Of a stretch of DNA of 16,163 nucleotides, positions 7,904-14,396 are shown piece by piece. Origin of the DNA: Candidatus Bathyarchaeota archaeon (GTDB lineage Archaea; Asgardarchaeota; Lokiarchaeia; Sigyniarchaeales; Sigyniarchaeaceae); assembly GCA_014729935.1 (NCBI GenBank), contig WJJB01000282.1, forward strand, positions 1-16,163, read 5' to 3'. The notes beneath the pieces were generated by a model. It saw only the letters and a program-made list of their open reading frames with translations, made no database searches and was not told where the DNA came from. The number at the start of each line of letters is the position of its first letter. The first letter of the stretch is position 1. Made by a program: the position numbers and the translations under genes.

Positions 7904-8236
7904 TCAAGTCAGGTATAGTATCACGAAGATGGTATAACACGCCGCTAAAATGATGACGGGGAATAATGTATTGAAAATAACCCGCCGTTCAAGAGCTTCC
8001 GCGGTTAATCGGGATTCATTCATTTTTCGTGATACCAACTTCCGCTTTTCACGAGTTGAATCTACCGGTGTTCCCAGCGTGGTTGATTTTTCAAGAGCGT
8101 GTTCCAAGATACTAGCAAATTCCCCTTGACACTTGGTGGTTGGCATTACCTTTCGAAATGTCACTGAATCGGGATCAACACCCATTTCCTCGAAAAGTCC
8201 AGCGTTCCTGTCCTTGAATTGCTTGAAAACTGACAT
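7904..8236 (-). CDS. Tail-anchored small membrane protein of unknown function (110 aa)
   Basis: Not recognised. Residues 1-86 are soluble and helix-prone (FKQFKDRNAGLFEEMGVDPD, later EKRKLVSRKMNESRLTAEALERR). A single hydrophobic helix VIFNTLFPVIILAACYTIFVILYL (about 86-109) sits one residue from the C-terminus. There is no signal peptide, so it would be inserted post-translationally with the N-terminus in the cytoplasm: the tail-anchored topology. ATG 8236 has no SD; an AT-rich ATTATTT at about 8271-8277 could be its TATA box with a short leader. It is divergent from the AN1 zinc-finger gene, 150 nt away, so the two may be co-regulated. Confidence 0.72.
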   Translation of the reverse strand: MSVFKQFKDRNAGLFEEMGVDPDSVTFRKVMPTTKCQGEFASILEHALEKSTTLGTPVDSTREKRKLVSRKMNESRLTAEALERRVIFNTLFPVIILAACYTIFVILYLT

Positions 8237-8386
8237 GGTATATCGGCAAAACTATCTACCGTGAGGTACTAAATAATCTTGCGATTTCAATGGATTATCA
8301 AGTTAAAAGTTAAATGATTAATACCATGAGACCTATATGCATCTTGAAATACCTTTTCAACCAGTTTATCCGGGGATGTAAACGTC

Positions 8387-9040
8387 ATGCGATGTGAAAT
8401 TTGCGATAAGGAACTGTACCTCGGTTTTACCTGCAAGCGCTGCAACGGGCATTTTTGCACGAAACACCGGTTACCTGAAAACCACGATTGCGCTTTCATG
8501 AACCTAACAAAGGAAGAAGTTTCCCTCAAGGTCCAGATGGAACGAAACCAGCGCATGCCAGAAGTGCAACCCAAGGAAAAGAAGCGATACAAGTCATGGT
8601 TCCGGCGACCAAAAGAGAAAACCTATGACGAGTTCGACGATTACGAGGACGATGAATATAGGCGAGCGCCAGTGGTGATGGATTTCTCCATGACACTCAT
8701 CATATTCCTCGTGTTCGGCATCATGGATATCATGTATTTTGTATTCAGCGGGTTCATGCTCGCATTGATATTTCCATTATTGATTCATGCCATCTTCCTG
8801 CCGATCCTGTTCAACATGGCATACAAGCAAAAACGGGGCCAATTGCCAGTAGGAGGCATCATTACGTTTCTCAAGACCATTGTCGTGTACATGGTGGTTT
8901 ACATGACGGTAAAGATAGTCATCTCTTTTGCAACGCGAGATTACTTTTCAGCAACGATATACATCGTGATAGGGGCGTTCATGACCTACATGTGGCTCAA
9001 GATCCTTAATCAATTCAATAAGATCGGCAAAGCCTTGTAA
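8387..9040 (+). CDS. AN1-type zinc finger protein with four predicted transmembrane helices
   Basis: 217 residues. Residues 3-35 form a complete AN1 finger: C3-x2-C6-x9-C16-x2-C19-x4-C24-x2-H27-x5-H33-x-C35, binding two zinc ions. A charged linker (about 40-95, including an acidic DEFDDYEDDEY patch) leads to four hydrophobic segments at about 102-120, 122-145, 157-181 and 187-207. The finger should face the cytoplasm. AN1 fingers occur in eukaryotic stress and ubiquitin-related proteins and in archaeal membrane proteins; the biochemical role here is unknown. ATG 8387 starts directly at the finger; GGGGA (8372-8376) about 10 nt upstream may be the SD. It is followed by another membrane protein with a zinc motif, 117-126 nt downstream. 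Confidence 0.85.
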   Translation: MRCEICDKELYLGFTCKRCNGHFCTKHRLPENHDCAFMNLTKEEVSLKVQMERNQRMPEVQPKEKKRYKSWFRRPKEKTYDEFDDYEDDEYRRAPVVMDFSMTLIIFLVFGIMDIMYFVFSGFMLALIFPLLIHAIFLPILFNMAYKQKRGQLPVGGIITFLKTIVVYMVVYMTVKIVISFATRDYFSATIYIVIGAFMTYMWLKILNQFNKIGKAL

Positions 9041-9157
9041 AACCCTGTAAATCTTCTCCCTTTGTAATCAATGGGCGAGTTACAAGAATTGGTCTCGAGA
9101 TGATACTTCTATCCGGATGATGAATGATAGATTAGAAAAAACCATTCATCAACGGAA
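9041..9157. promoter_or_regulatory. Intergenic region with two inverted repeats before the zinc-ribbon membrane gene
   Basis: Two inverted repeats stand out: TTGTAA/TTACAA (9062-9067 / 9080-9085), and a perfect 9-bp TGATGAATG (9118-9126) / CATTCATCA (9143-9151) with a 16-nt A-rich loop. The second ends 6 nt before the first possible ATG and next to the GGA that may serve as SD, so it could be an operator or an mRNA hairpin over the initiation region. Confidence 0.45.
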
Positions 9158-9166
9158 ATGATACAC

Positions 9167-9973
9167 ATGACCAATTGGATAGAAATAATCCAAGATTTTA
9201 TCAATGATTTCATTGATTACTTCTTGGCACAGAGCTTGGCGACCCAGATACTAATCGGTGTCTTGATATTGCTCGGGATGATTGCCATTGGATTTGCAAT
9301 TGCAGGAGCCGTGTGGATAGCCATACAGGTGATCAAGATCACGATTCTTGGCGTGATACTACTGGCATACTTGGTTGGACTTGGAATCACGTTCTTGTTC
9401 ATGTTACCGAATCATCGTATCGAGATCAAGACCATGTGGCAAAACTCCTGCGATAGAATGGAGCATCTCATGAACACGTTTTATCCGAAGCAGGTGGAGA
9501 AAACGCTTTCCAGCCAGGGAATGCATGTTCAGGTTGCAGGAACAAGATGTCACCCTTCAAACTCTTACAATCACTGTCGGACCCAAATATCCTGCCAGCA
9601 AGGAAGGATGGAGATCCCCTACAAACCGGGAATGAATTCCAAGCTGCAAAAAGCATCTTCAAGATATACCATGCCAAACCCCGTGATGAATCATGGGAAC
9701 TATGAAAAAGTCGATGAAACTGCCAAGGACCATGATGACGATCCCTTGAAAGAATGCGAGACAGGCACCGATTCCAAAATGAACATGGGAGATGGTATGA
9801 AGGGATCCCTTGGAACCCAGGGCAATTCGAAAACCCGTGAATTCTTTTGCACGAATTGTGGAACTCGCTTCACCCAACAAATGAAGAGAATACTTGAAGA
9901 TAACGGCTCGTGCTATTGCGAGGTATGCGGAAACAGGTTCAACTTGGTAAAGGGAATTCCTGCATCACCGTAA
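9167..9973 (+). CDS. Membrane protein with two N-terminal helices and a C-terminal zinc ribbon
   Basis: Not recognised as a family. After a short amphipathic start (MTNWIEIIQDFINDF), two long hydrophobic segments span roughly residues 24-82 (numbering from ATG 9158), then a soluble, low-order middle rich in Asn, Ser, Met and Asp. The end is a four-Cys zinc ribbon: C231-x2-C234 in FFCTNCGTRF and C254-x2-C257 in CYCEVCGNRF. Such ribbons usually bind protein or nucleic acid; this one would be held at the inner membrane face. ATG 9158 (three residues longer) is an alternative start; 9167 gives a better distance to GGA at 9154-9156. It lies downstream of the AN1 membrane protein on the same strand, so a shared task is possible. 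It ends at an 11-T terminator. Confidence 0.75.
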   Translation: MTNWIEIIQDFINDFIDYFLAQSLATQILIGVLILLGMIAIGFAIAGAVWIAIQVIKITILGVILLAYLVGLGITFLFMLPNHRIEIKTMWQNSCDRMEHLMNTFYPKQVEKTLSSQGMHVQVAGTRCHPSNSYNHCRTQISCQQGRMEIPYKPGMNSKLQKASSRYTMPNPVMNHGNYEKVDETAKDHDDDPLKECETGTDSKMNMGDGMKGSLGTQGNSKTREFFCTNCGTRFTQQMKRILEDNGSCYCEVCGNRFNLVKGIPASP

Positions 9974-9976
9974 ATC

Positions 9977-9987
9977 TTTTTTTTTTT
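9977..9987 (+). terminator. Poly-T transcription terminator
   Basis: Eleven T in a row begin 3 nt after the TAA of the zinc-ribbon gene, the typical U-tract termination signal of archaeal RNA polymerase. The neighbouring gene, ftsY, is convergent. Confidence 0.7.
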
Positions 9988-10038
9988 GGGCATCTCGACC
10001 TTATTAGCGAAAAGATAATTCTTCCTTGAGGAACTAAA

Positions 10039-10058
10039 CTTGGGTGATTTTCCCCAAG
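10039..10058 (-). terminator. Weak hairpin after ftsY
   Basis: CTTGGG (10039-10044) and CCCAAG (10053-10058) form a 6-bp stem with an 8-nt loop just beyond the ftsY stop, in the 89-nt convergent gap. T-richness on the minus strand lies before rather than after the stem, so its role as terminator is uncertain. Confidence 0.3.
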
Positions 10059-10062
10059 AAAA

Positions 10063-10971
10063 TTAAAAATCGACGATTTTCTTGAGGAACCATTCTACAT
10101 TGAAAGGTGCTATATCGTTATAGCCCTGCCCTGTTCCAACAAAAATAATTGGTTTCTTGGTAATGAACGATACTGAAAGAGCCCCGCCTCCTGATGCATC
10201 CGCATCGATCTTGGTAAGGATTGAAGCATTTATCGGTACATAATCCGAGAATTTCTGGACCTGTGTCACCACGTCATTCCCCGCAAGTGCATCACCAACA
10301 TACACGACGAGATCAGGTTCTGTGACATCAACGATTTTCTTCATCTCGCGCATGAGGTTGGTATCCATGACCTGTCTCCCTGCAGTATCCACAAGGACCA
10401 CGCGAACGTGGCGAGCTTGCGCGTGCGCAATTGCATCCCAAGCCACGCTACTCGGATCGCTCTTGTATTCGTGCTTGATAACGCGCACCCCCACCTTTCG
10501 TGCATGCTTTTCCAGTTGCTCGATGCTGCCTGCCCTGAAGGTATCAGATGCTGCGATAACCGATGATATCTTGTTTTTCTTGAAATAATTAGCCAATTTC
10601 GCGATGGTGGTGGTCTTTCCTGTTCCGTTAACTCCAAGGAATACCATGATGTAAGGTTCATCGTCCTCCGCCTTTTCCCTCACTCGTTCCAGGATATCGA
10701 ATGGTCTACTCTCGTCAAGGATTTCCTTGATGGTATCACGGATCACGCCCTTCAGGAATGTATCCACCTTGCTTCCCCGTGTTATACGGGAACCCAGTAA
10801 TTTTTCCTTCACGAGATCCCCGATCTTGTCAGCAACGAAATACGCCACATCATTCTTCACGAGCGAAATCTTTAATTCCTCCAACGGTTCTGCCAAGTTC
10901 TCTTCATTGAGCTCCTTGGTTTTGATCTTGGTGACGAATGTCTTGAATCCTGACTTGAGTTTTTCGAACAT
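10063..10971 (-). CDS. ftsY: Signal recognition particle receptor FtsY (SRP GTPase)
   Basis: Docks SRP-bound ribosomes at the membrane for co-translational insertion. The 302-residue protein has a short basic/amphipathic start (MFEKLKSGFKTFVTKIKTK) and an N-domain four-helix bundle to about residue 100, without the long acidic A-domain of many bacterial FtsY. The G domain follows: P-loop GVNGTGKTT (113-121), DTFRAG (143-148), DTAGR (195-199), the ALAGNDVV segment (228-235), TKIDADASGGG (253-263) and GTGQ (279-282). All key GTPase residues are present. It is the last gene of the minus-strand translation cluster, 77 nt after prefoldin alpha. GGAG about 12 nt before the ATG is a weak SD. The association of ftsY with the prefoldin alpha gene is common in archaea. 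Confidence 0.97.
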   Translation of the reverse strand: MFEKLKSGFKTFVTKIKTKELNEENLAEPLEELKISLVKNDVAYFVADKIGDLVKEKLLGSRITRGSKVDTFLKGVIRDTIKEILDESRPFDILERVREKAEDDEPYIMVFLGVNGTGKTTTIAKLANYFKKNKISSVIAASDTFRAGSIEQLEKHARKVGVRVIKHEYKSDPSSVAWDAIAHAQARHVRVVLVDTAGRQVMDTNLMREMKKIVDVTEPDLVVYVGDALAGNDVVTQVQKFSDYVPINASILTKIDADASGGGALSVSFITKKPIIFVGTGQGYNDIAPFNVEWFLKKIVDF

Positions 10972-11048
10972 GGCTTCAATTAACTCCGTTTCTCATCTAA
11001 AAGCAAGAGGGAGGCTCCTGTTGCTAGTTAAAAAGTGGATGGAAGAGA

Positions 11049-11540
11049 TTAGATTTCATCGGGATTGATCCTTTTCGCCTGTCCAGAGCCTTGCTGCATT
11101 CCTTGTTGTTGCTGCTGCAATTGCTGAACCGCTCGTTCCAATACAGGACGTACCTTCTCTATTTGCTCAACGAGAGATTTTATCCGTTCATTGATAGCAT
11201 CAAGAGTTTTCTCGATCTTCCCCTTCTGATTGTCAAGGATAACTTTCGTTTTATCAAAAGATTGCTCGACGCTGTAACCCGCGCCTATTCCGACAATATA
11301 GCGCTCGGGTTTCTTTACTTGGATGTTCACTGATGCTGCAGGAGCCACGGGAACGATGGCATCACTGCTCGCATCTAGCAATTCCAATTCTGCCATTGCA
11401 TCCAGAGTTGTTTGAAGATCGTGCACTCCCTTTTCCATCATGTTCTTCTGAACTTCCAATTGCTCCAACTGGGATTCCCAGATTTCCAAACTTTGCGCCA
11501 TTTGCTGGAGTTGTTCCATTCGTTCTTGATTTCGCTGCAT
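11049..11540 (-). CDS. pfdA: Prefoldin subunit alpha
   Basis: Subunit of the alpha2-beta4 prefoldin hexamer, an ATP-independent chaperone that captures unfolded proteins and hands them to the thermosome. The 163 residues give an N-terminal coiled coil (about 1-50, heptad-like Leu/Met), a central beta-hairpin region with the family segment ERYIVGIGAGYSVEQ, and a C-terminal coiled coil ending in a Gln-rich tail (QQLQQQQQGMQQ). Length is slightly above the usual 140-150 because of this tail. GAGGGT lies about 10 nt upstream of ATG 11540. It is placed between eL20 and ftsY, as in many archaea. Confidence 0.93.
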   Translation of the reverse strand: MQRNQERMEQLQQMAQSLEIWESQLEQLEVQKNMMEKGVHDLQTTLDAMAELELLDASSDAIVPVAPAASVNIQVKKPERYIVGIGAGYSVEQSFDKTKVILDNQKGKIEKTLDAINERIKSLVEQIEKVRPVLERAVQQLQQQQQGMQQGSGQAKRINPDEI

Positions 11541-11605
11541 AATGAAATGTACCCTCTTTATTGCTAAAATTTGGTAACCAACTTTGCAACCAAGAAGAAA
11601 TTCAC

Positions 11606-11857
11606 TTAAAACTTGATTTTCTCCTCAGTGTAGGTCCTAGTTACCCGATCCTTGATAAGGTTGGGATCCGTGATTTCTGCAACCTCTTGTATCCTAATTC
11701 GATTGGGATTAACGCTTCTCGATGCTATATCGAGCTTGAGTTTTTCCACCGCCATTTCAGGGGTTAAGGCACGTATCTCCTTTTCGAATAGGTACTTGAA
11801 CTTGTTTTTCTGCACGTTGTAAAAACCCGAAATAAGGTACGTCTTTACGGTGACCAT
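11606..11857 (-). CDS. rpl18a: Ribosomal protein eL20 (L18Ae, LX)
   Basis: Large-subunit ribosomal protein. The 83-residue sequence MVTVKTYLISGFYNVQKNKFKYLFEKEIRALTPEMAVEKL..., with the repeated K/R-rich strands and the VNPNRIRIQEVAEI segment, matches the short archaeal LX form; eukaryotic L18a has two such units. It sits between aIF6 and prefoldin alpha, the usual archaeal order. A TATA-like ATATTTAAG lies on the minus strand at about 11910-11920, about 55 nt before the ATG, so it may have its own promoter inside the cluster. GGGATGA is a weak SD. Confidence 0.93.
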   Translation of the reverse strand: MVTVKTYLISGFYNVQKNKFKYLFEKEIRALTPEMAVEKLKLDIASRSVNPNRIRIQEVAEITDPNLIKDRVTRTYTEEKIKF

Positions 11858-11908
11858 GGTAGTTTCATCCCTGTGACACTTGCTCGTGAGGATAAAGCAC
11901 TGGTACTC

Positions 11909-11921
11909 ACTTAAATATTCT
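11909..11921 (-). promoter_or_regulatory. Internal TATA-like box before eL20
   Basis: On the minus strand GAATATTTAAGTG is centred about 58 nt before the eL20 ATG and predicts a start near 11889 with a leader of about 30 nt. It would let eL20, prefoldin alpha and ftsY be transcribed apart from the upstream genes. Confidence 0.4.
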
Positions 11922-11946
11922 CTAAAATGTATCTGACCTTTTTGGT

Positions 11947-12627
11947 TTATATCGAGAGAACCTCTGAAATCCTTGCAAGTTCAGGACCTGAAGTCGTATC
12001 TCCCACGAGGGCACCATTGGAGTTGCTAATAATACCTATCCTGATCGCTTCAATGCCCAGGCATACCGTGGTAAAATCCACGACATCTACCTTGAAAATA
12101 TCCTTCAAGCTCCTCGCCTCCTCGTCTGTTGCCAAAGGCGACACCAGGCATCCCAATTTATTAGATACCACCCTCGTTCCCACCAGCTTGAAATTGGAAA
12201 ACGGCATCTTGACCACTTCGGTTCCCAGGCAATCAGATATTGGACCCAAGGCATTATCTGGTACTTTCCTGCTCACGATGGTACCCCGGTCGTTGGTGGC
12301 GATCAAATTTCCCAAGGCGTTTAATTTCGACTCTTCTAGCACGTGCACGTCGACATCCGTGAATTCTTCCATGGCCTTCATGATATTCCTCTCATCATTA
12401 GGCGGGAGATGATTGGGCAGGATTAACCCATTGCTATTTCCCACGAGCATGACACCCAGCAACTTCTGTATAGAGATATTCAGCCGCATGCATGGGATTT
12501 GAAGGACATCTTTCATGATCTCCACCACTTTTTCCTTAATCCTTCCAGGAACGAGGCAATATCTATCCGTTGCACAAGCATGTATGCCTGTTGCAGGGGT
12601 GCCGAGAATGTTCAACCTTCGGAGCAT
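11947..12627 (-). CDS. eif6: Translation initiation factor 6 (aIF6), ribosome anti-association factor
   Basis: Binds the large ribosomal subunit and prevents premature joining of the small subunit. The 226 residues show the pentameric repeat architecture of aIF6/eIF6: repeated units ending in GNxNG-like turns (LVGNSNGLILP, GNLIATNDRGTIVS, VSNKLGCLVSP, IISNSNGALVG), each followed by a strand and an acidic helix. Length matches the archaeal family (about 220). ATG 12627 gives MLRRLNILGTPATGIHACAT, in line with known starts. No SD is seen. It lies 106 nt downstream of eL31 and 89 nt upstream of eL20. Confidence 0.96.
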   Translation of the reverse strand: MLRRLNILGTPATGIHACATDRYCLVPGRIKEKVVEIMKDVLQIPCMRLNISIQKLLGVMLVGNSNGLILPNHLPPNDERNIMKAMEEFTDVDVHVLEESKLNALGNLIATNDRGTIVSRKVPDNALGPISDCLGTEVVKMPFSNFKLVGTRVVSNKLGCLVSPLATDEEARSLKDIFKVDVVDFTTVCLGIEAIRIGIISNSNGALVGDTTSGPELARISEVLSI

Positions 12628-12733
12628 GATATTTCATTTAGTGTTTATTTTTTTCCGAGGAAATCATGGTGGATAAAAAGCAGGATGTAACCGAGCAAGG
12701 AACGATCGGCTTCCCATCCATGGTATCCCGATA
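12628..12733. other. 106-nt gap between eL31 and aIF6
   Basis: No gene is supported. On the minus strand a T-rich CTTTTTATCC at about 12673-12682 could be a TATA-like element for aIF6. No strong hairpin was found. Confidence 0.3.
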
Positions 12734-13228
12734 TTAATAGGTGAGGTATAGTGTCACGACCCCTTCAAGTGATTTCGTTGCACGAATCTTAACTTTCCGT
12801 GGGGGCTTGACCATACCTCGTTCAAAAATATACTCGTTCACTTCCGGAAGGATAATGAGCTCCTCTGGTTTCATGTGTCGAGCGAAAAATTGCTTTAAAA
12901 GGGTAATGGCTCGCCTGGCTCTCTTGTTTGGTGGTCGAAGGTAGGCTTTCGCGAGGGGCACAGTGTATGTGCGTTCCTCCGTGATATCCTCGGTTTCCTC
13001 CATTTCGAACTGCCTGGCGATTTCCGAGCGTTCCTCGAAAATTTCATCTTCCTCTTCTCCCAAATCGACATGATCGATATCCTCTGCTAATTCCTCTTCG
13101 AGCTCTTCGATGTCATCATATTCTTCTTCCTCGGCATCTATATCGTCGACCTCATCCAAGAGGTCTTCCTCGAGAGCCTCGATCTCTTCGTCAAGATCCA
13201 CTTCGGGAGTTTTCTTTTTCTTTCCCAT
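12734..13228 (-). CDS. rpl31e: Ribosomal protein eL31 with a long acidic N-terminal extension
   Basis: Residues about 84-164 are a complete eL31 (EERTYTVPLAKAYLRPPNKRARRAITLLKQF ... VKIRATKSLEGVVTLYL), a large-subunit protein near the peptide exit tunnel. The protein is twice the usual length of about 80-95: after MGKKKKTPEV come 73 residues of which 41 are Asp or Glu (positions 11-83), in long E/D runs likely to be disordered or helical. Start choice: ATG 13228 is preceded by AGGTG about 7 nt upstream, a good archaeal SD; an in-frame GTG at 13237 overlaps that SD and is unlikely. The extension is in frame without stop or frameshift, so it is a true part of the gene. Next to eL39, also a tunnel-exit protein. 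Confidence 0.93.
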   Translation of the reverse strand: MGKKKKTPEVDLDEEIEALEEDLLDEVDDIDAEEEEYDDIEELEEELAEDIDHVDLGEEEDEIFEERSEIARQFEMEETEDITEERTYTVPLAKAYLRPPNKRARRAITLLKQFFARHMKPEELIILPEVNEYIFERGMVKPPRKVKIRATKSLEGVVTLYLTY

Positions 13229-13248
13229 ATTGCACACCTATCTAATCC

Positions 13249-13401
13249 TTAGACCTTCATTTTCGTTTGTCGCCAACGTCGCTGCTTGGGAGAACTTCGA
13301 ACTTTCCTACCAGTCTTGATGATCACCCAAGTAGGAAGCGACGTGTTCTGCTTGTTTTTCTTGCACATGCGTAATTTCTTTGCGTAAGGGGTTCCACCCA
13401 T
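13249..13401 (-). CDS. rpl39e: Ribosomal protein eL39
   Basis: A 50-residue very basic protein that lines the peptide exit tunnel of the large subunit. The sequence MGGTPYAKKLRMCKKNKQNT, then SLPTWVIIKTGRKVR and RRWRQTKMKV, matches the archaeal eL39 pattern (KKLRxxKxNKQN, PxWVIxKTxRKVR, RRxWRxTKxK). The length equals the family norm of about 51. GAAGGTGA ends about 4-5 nt before ATG 13401, a strong SD that lies in the 12 nt after the PDCD5 stop. eL31 follows after 20 nt, so the genes are tightly coupled. Confidence 0.95.
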   Translation of the reverse strand: MGGTPYAKKLRMCKKNKQNTSLPTWVIIKTGRKVRSSPKQRRWRQTKMKV

Positions 13402-13413
13402 ATTATTCACCTT

Positions 13414-13767
13414 CTATATTTTGCGTATCCTGAAATCTTTTTTCTTTTGCGAACCCGAGAGCCGTGTCAGTATTTGCTTGAAGTGTTGGTCAGATAATGG
13501 AACAGGAACACCCAACCGTCGAATTTGCCCAGTTTGTGCGATTTGAATCAACTGGGACTCGATTGCTTCAGCAAACTGCGGTCTTGCTAACTTGATGTTA
13601 GCCAACCTTTGCCTTGCCTCTGGCGATAATATTCTTCGCAGAATTACCTGCCGTTGTTGGTCGACCTGTTGTTTGATGGCTTCTTCTTGCTGTCGACGTG
13701 CTGATTCGTTTTGAAGTTGCTGCATCTTTTTCTTTCGAATTTCTTCAAGCTCGTCATCATCTGCCAT
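13414..13767 (-). CDS. PDCD5-family DNA-binding protein
   Basis: Archaeal homologue of human PDCD5/TFAR19, a small helical protein; its role in archaea is unsettled, with nucleic acid and chaperone binding both reported for the family. The 117 residues show the family pattern: acidic, charged N-terminal helix (DDDELEEIRKKKMQQLQ), Gln-rich stretch (QQVDQQRQVILRRILSPEARQRL), three-helix core with LARPQFAEAIESQLIQIAQTGQI and the basic C-terminal KKKDFRIRK. GGTGAT about 9 nt before ATG 13767 is the SD. It lies between eS19 and eL39, the usual archaeal neighbourhood. Confidence 0.93.
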   Translation of the reverse strand: MADDDELEEIRKKKMQQLQNESARRQQEEAIKQQVDQQRQVILRRILSPEARQRLANIKLARPQFAEAIESQLIQIAQTGQIRRLGVPVPLSDQHFKQILTRLSGSQKKKDFRIRKI

Positions 13768-13820
13768 GAAACATGCATCACCGGTATGATTTCTCGATTA
13801 TCAATGAGAATTGCCCAGAT

Positions 13821-14279
13821 TCACTCACCAGATTTTGCGCGGTGCAGCTCGTGGGCTACCTTATCAATAAGTGATTGGCCTTCAGGAGTCAACTTCCTGC
13901 CAATACCTTCAATAGTGTTCACCAATCCAGCCTTCTCAAGCTGTTGCAAGCATCGCCTGATGATCTTGCCTGCTGCAGGCCTGGAATGACTCGGGTTATG
14001 ACCTTTTTTTTGATTGGAACTGTAGATTTTCCGCAATCGCCGCACGCCAAGGTTTTGCTTGATTGCCAGCTTTCTCAAGAGGGACGCGGACCGAATGAAC
14101 CAAAATAATTCCGAATCCTCTGGTGGAAATTCCTTGGCGCATGAGGTTTTCCAGTACTTAGATTCGAGTGGCGGATTGATCTCTGAATAGGTCTTCAGTT
14201 TCTCCGCGAGCGACTCGATGAGCTCCGCGGGGTCCACGGTAAACACGTTCGCGATTCTTGGAGTGGACATTGAATTCAT
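13821..14279 (-). CDS. rps19e: Ribosomal protein eS19
   Basis: Small-subunit ribosomal protein needed for 18S/16S-side maturation and head assembly. The 152 residues are of usual length. Signature stretches: VFTVDPAELIESLAEKLK near the N-terminus, DSELFWFIRSASLLRKLAIK (first helical half), GVRRLRKIYSSNQKKG, then SRPAAGKIIRRCLQQLEKAGLV and GRKLTPEGQSLIDKVA, the winged-helix core. ATG 14279 is used; an internal ATG at 14270 (MSTPRIANVF) is possible. No SD is visible. It is the first gene of the minus-strand cluster and divergent from the CRM/Rpp21/Nep1 operon. Confidence 0.95.
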   Translation of the reverse strand: MNSMSTPRIANVFTVDPAELIESLAEKLKTYSEINPPLESKYWKTSCAKEFPPEDSELFWFIRSASLLRKLAIKQNLGVRRLRKIYSSNQKKGHNPSHSRPAAGKIIRRCLQQLEKAGLVNTIEGIGRKLTPEGQSLIDKVAHELHRAKSGE

Positions 14280-14314
14280 CTTGATAGTGAGGTTTAAGTG
14301 TCGTGCTTGCGCTA

Positions 14315-14375
14315 AATCAAGTAAGAGAAGATATAATAATATTGTTTTTAATTCCTCCTCGAGTCAATCAAGTAA
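14315..14375. repeat. 10-bp direct repeat flanking the divergent eS19/CRM promoters
   Basis: AATCAAGTAA occurs exactly at 14315-14324 and 14366-14375, 51 bp apart, on either side of the AT-rich core 14329-14342. The symmetric placement relative to both predicted transcription starts suggests sites for one regulator; the binding itself is inferred. Confidence 0.5.
14329..14342. promoter_or_regulatory. Shared AT-rich core of divergent eS19 and CRM-operon promoters
   Basis: GATATAATAATATT reads TATA-like on both strands. In the plus direction it predicts a start near 14361 with a leader of about 36 nt; in the minus direction a start near 14308 with a leader of about 30 nt for eS19. Confidence 0.5.
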
Positions 14376-14392
14376 CTTGACGTCAAGGTGAT
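14368..14392 (+). promoter_or_regulatory. Overlapping palindromes abutting the SD of the CRM operon
   Basis: TCAAGT-A-ACTTGA (14368-14380) and the perfect 12-bp palindrome CTTGACGTCAAG (14376-14387) share five bases, so their hairpins exclude each other. The second covers the first bases of the SD AAGGTGAT (14385-14392), which stands 4 nt before ATG 14397. The layout could act as a DNA operator or as an RNA switch on translation. Confidence 0.45.
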
Positions 14393-14396
14393 AATC

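Noticed and set aside
9090..9157. Possible box C/D guide RNA (GATGATGA at 9116-9123)
   Set aside because: A C-box-like sequence is present but no CTGA D box at fitting distance and no C'/D' pair were found; an inverted repeat explains the sequence better.
13110..13319. Plus-strand Ser-rich frame
   Set aside because: It is antisense to the acidic extension of eL31 and to the end of eL39; GAG/GAA runs read as Ser/Leu-rich on the other strand.
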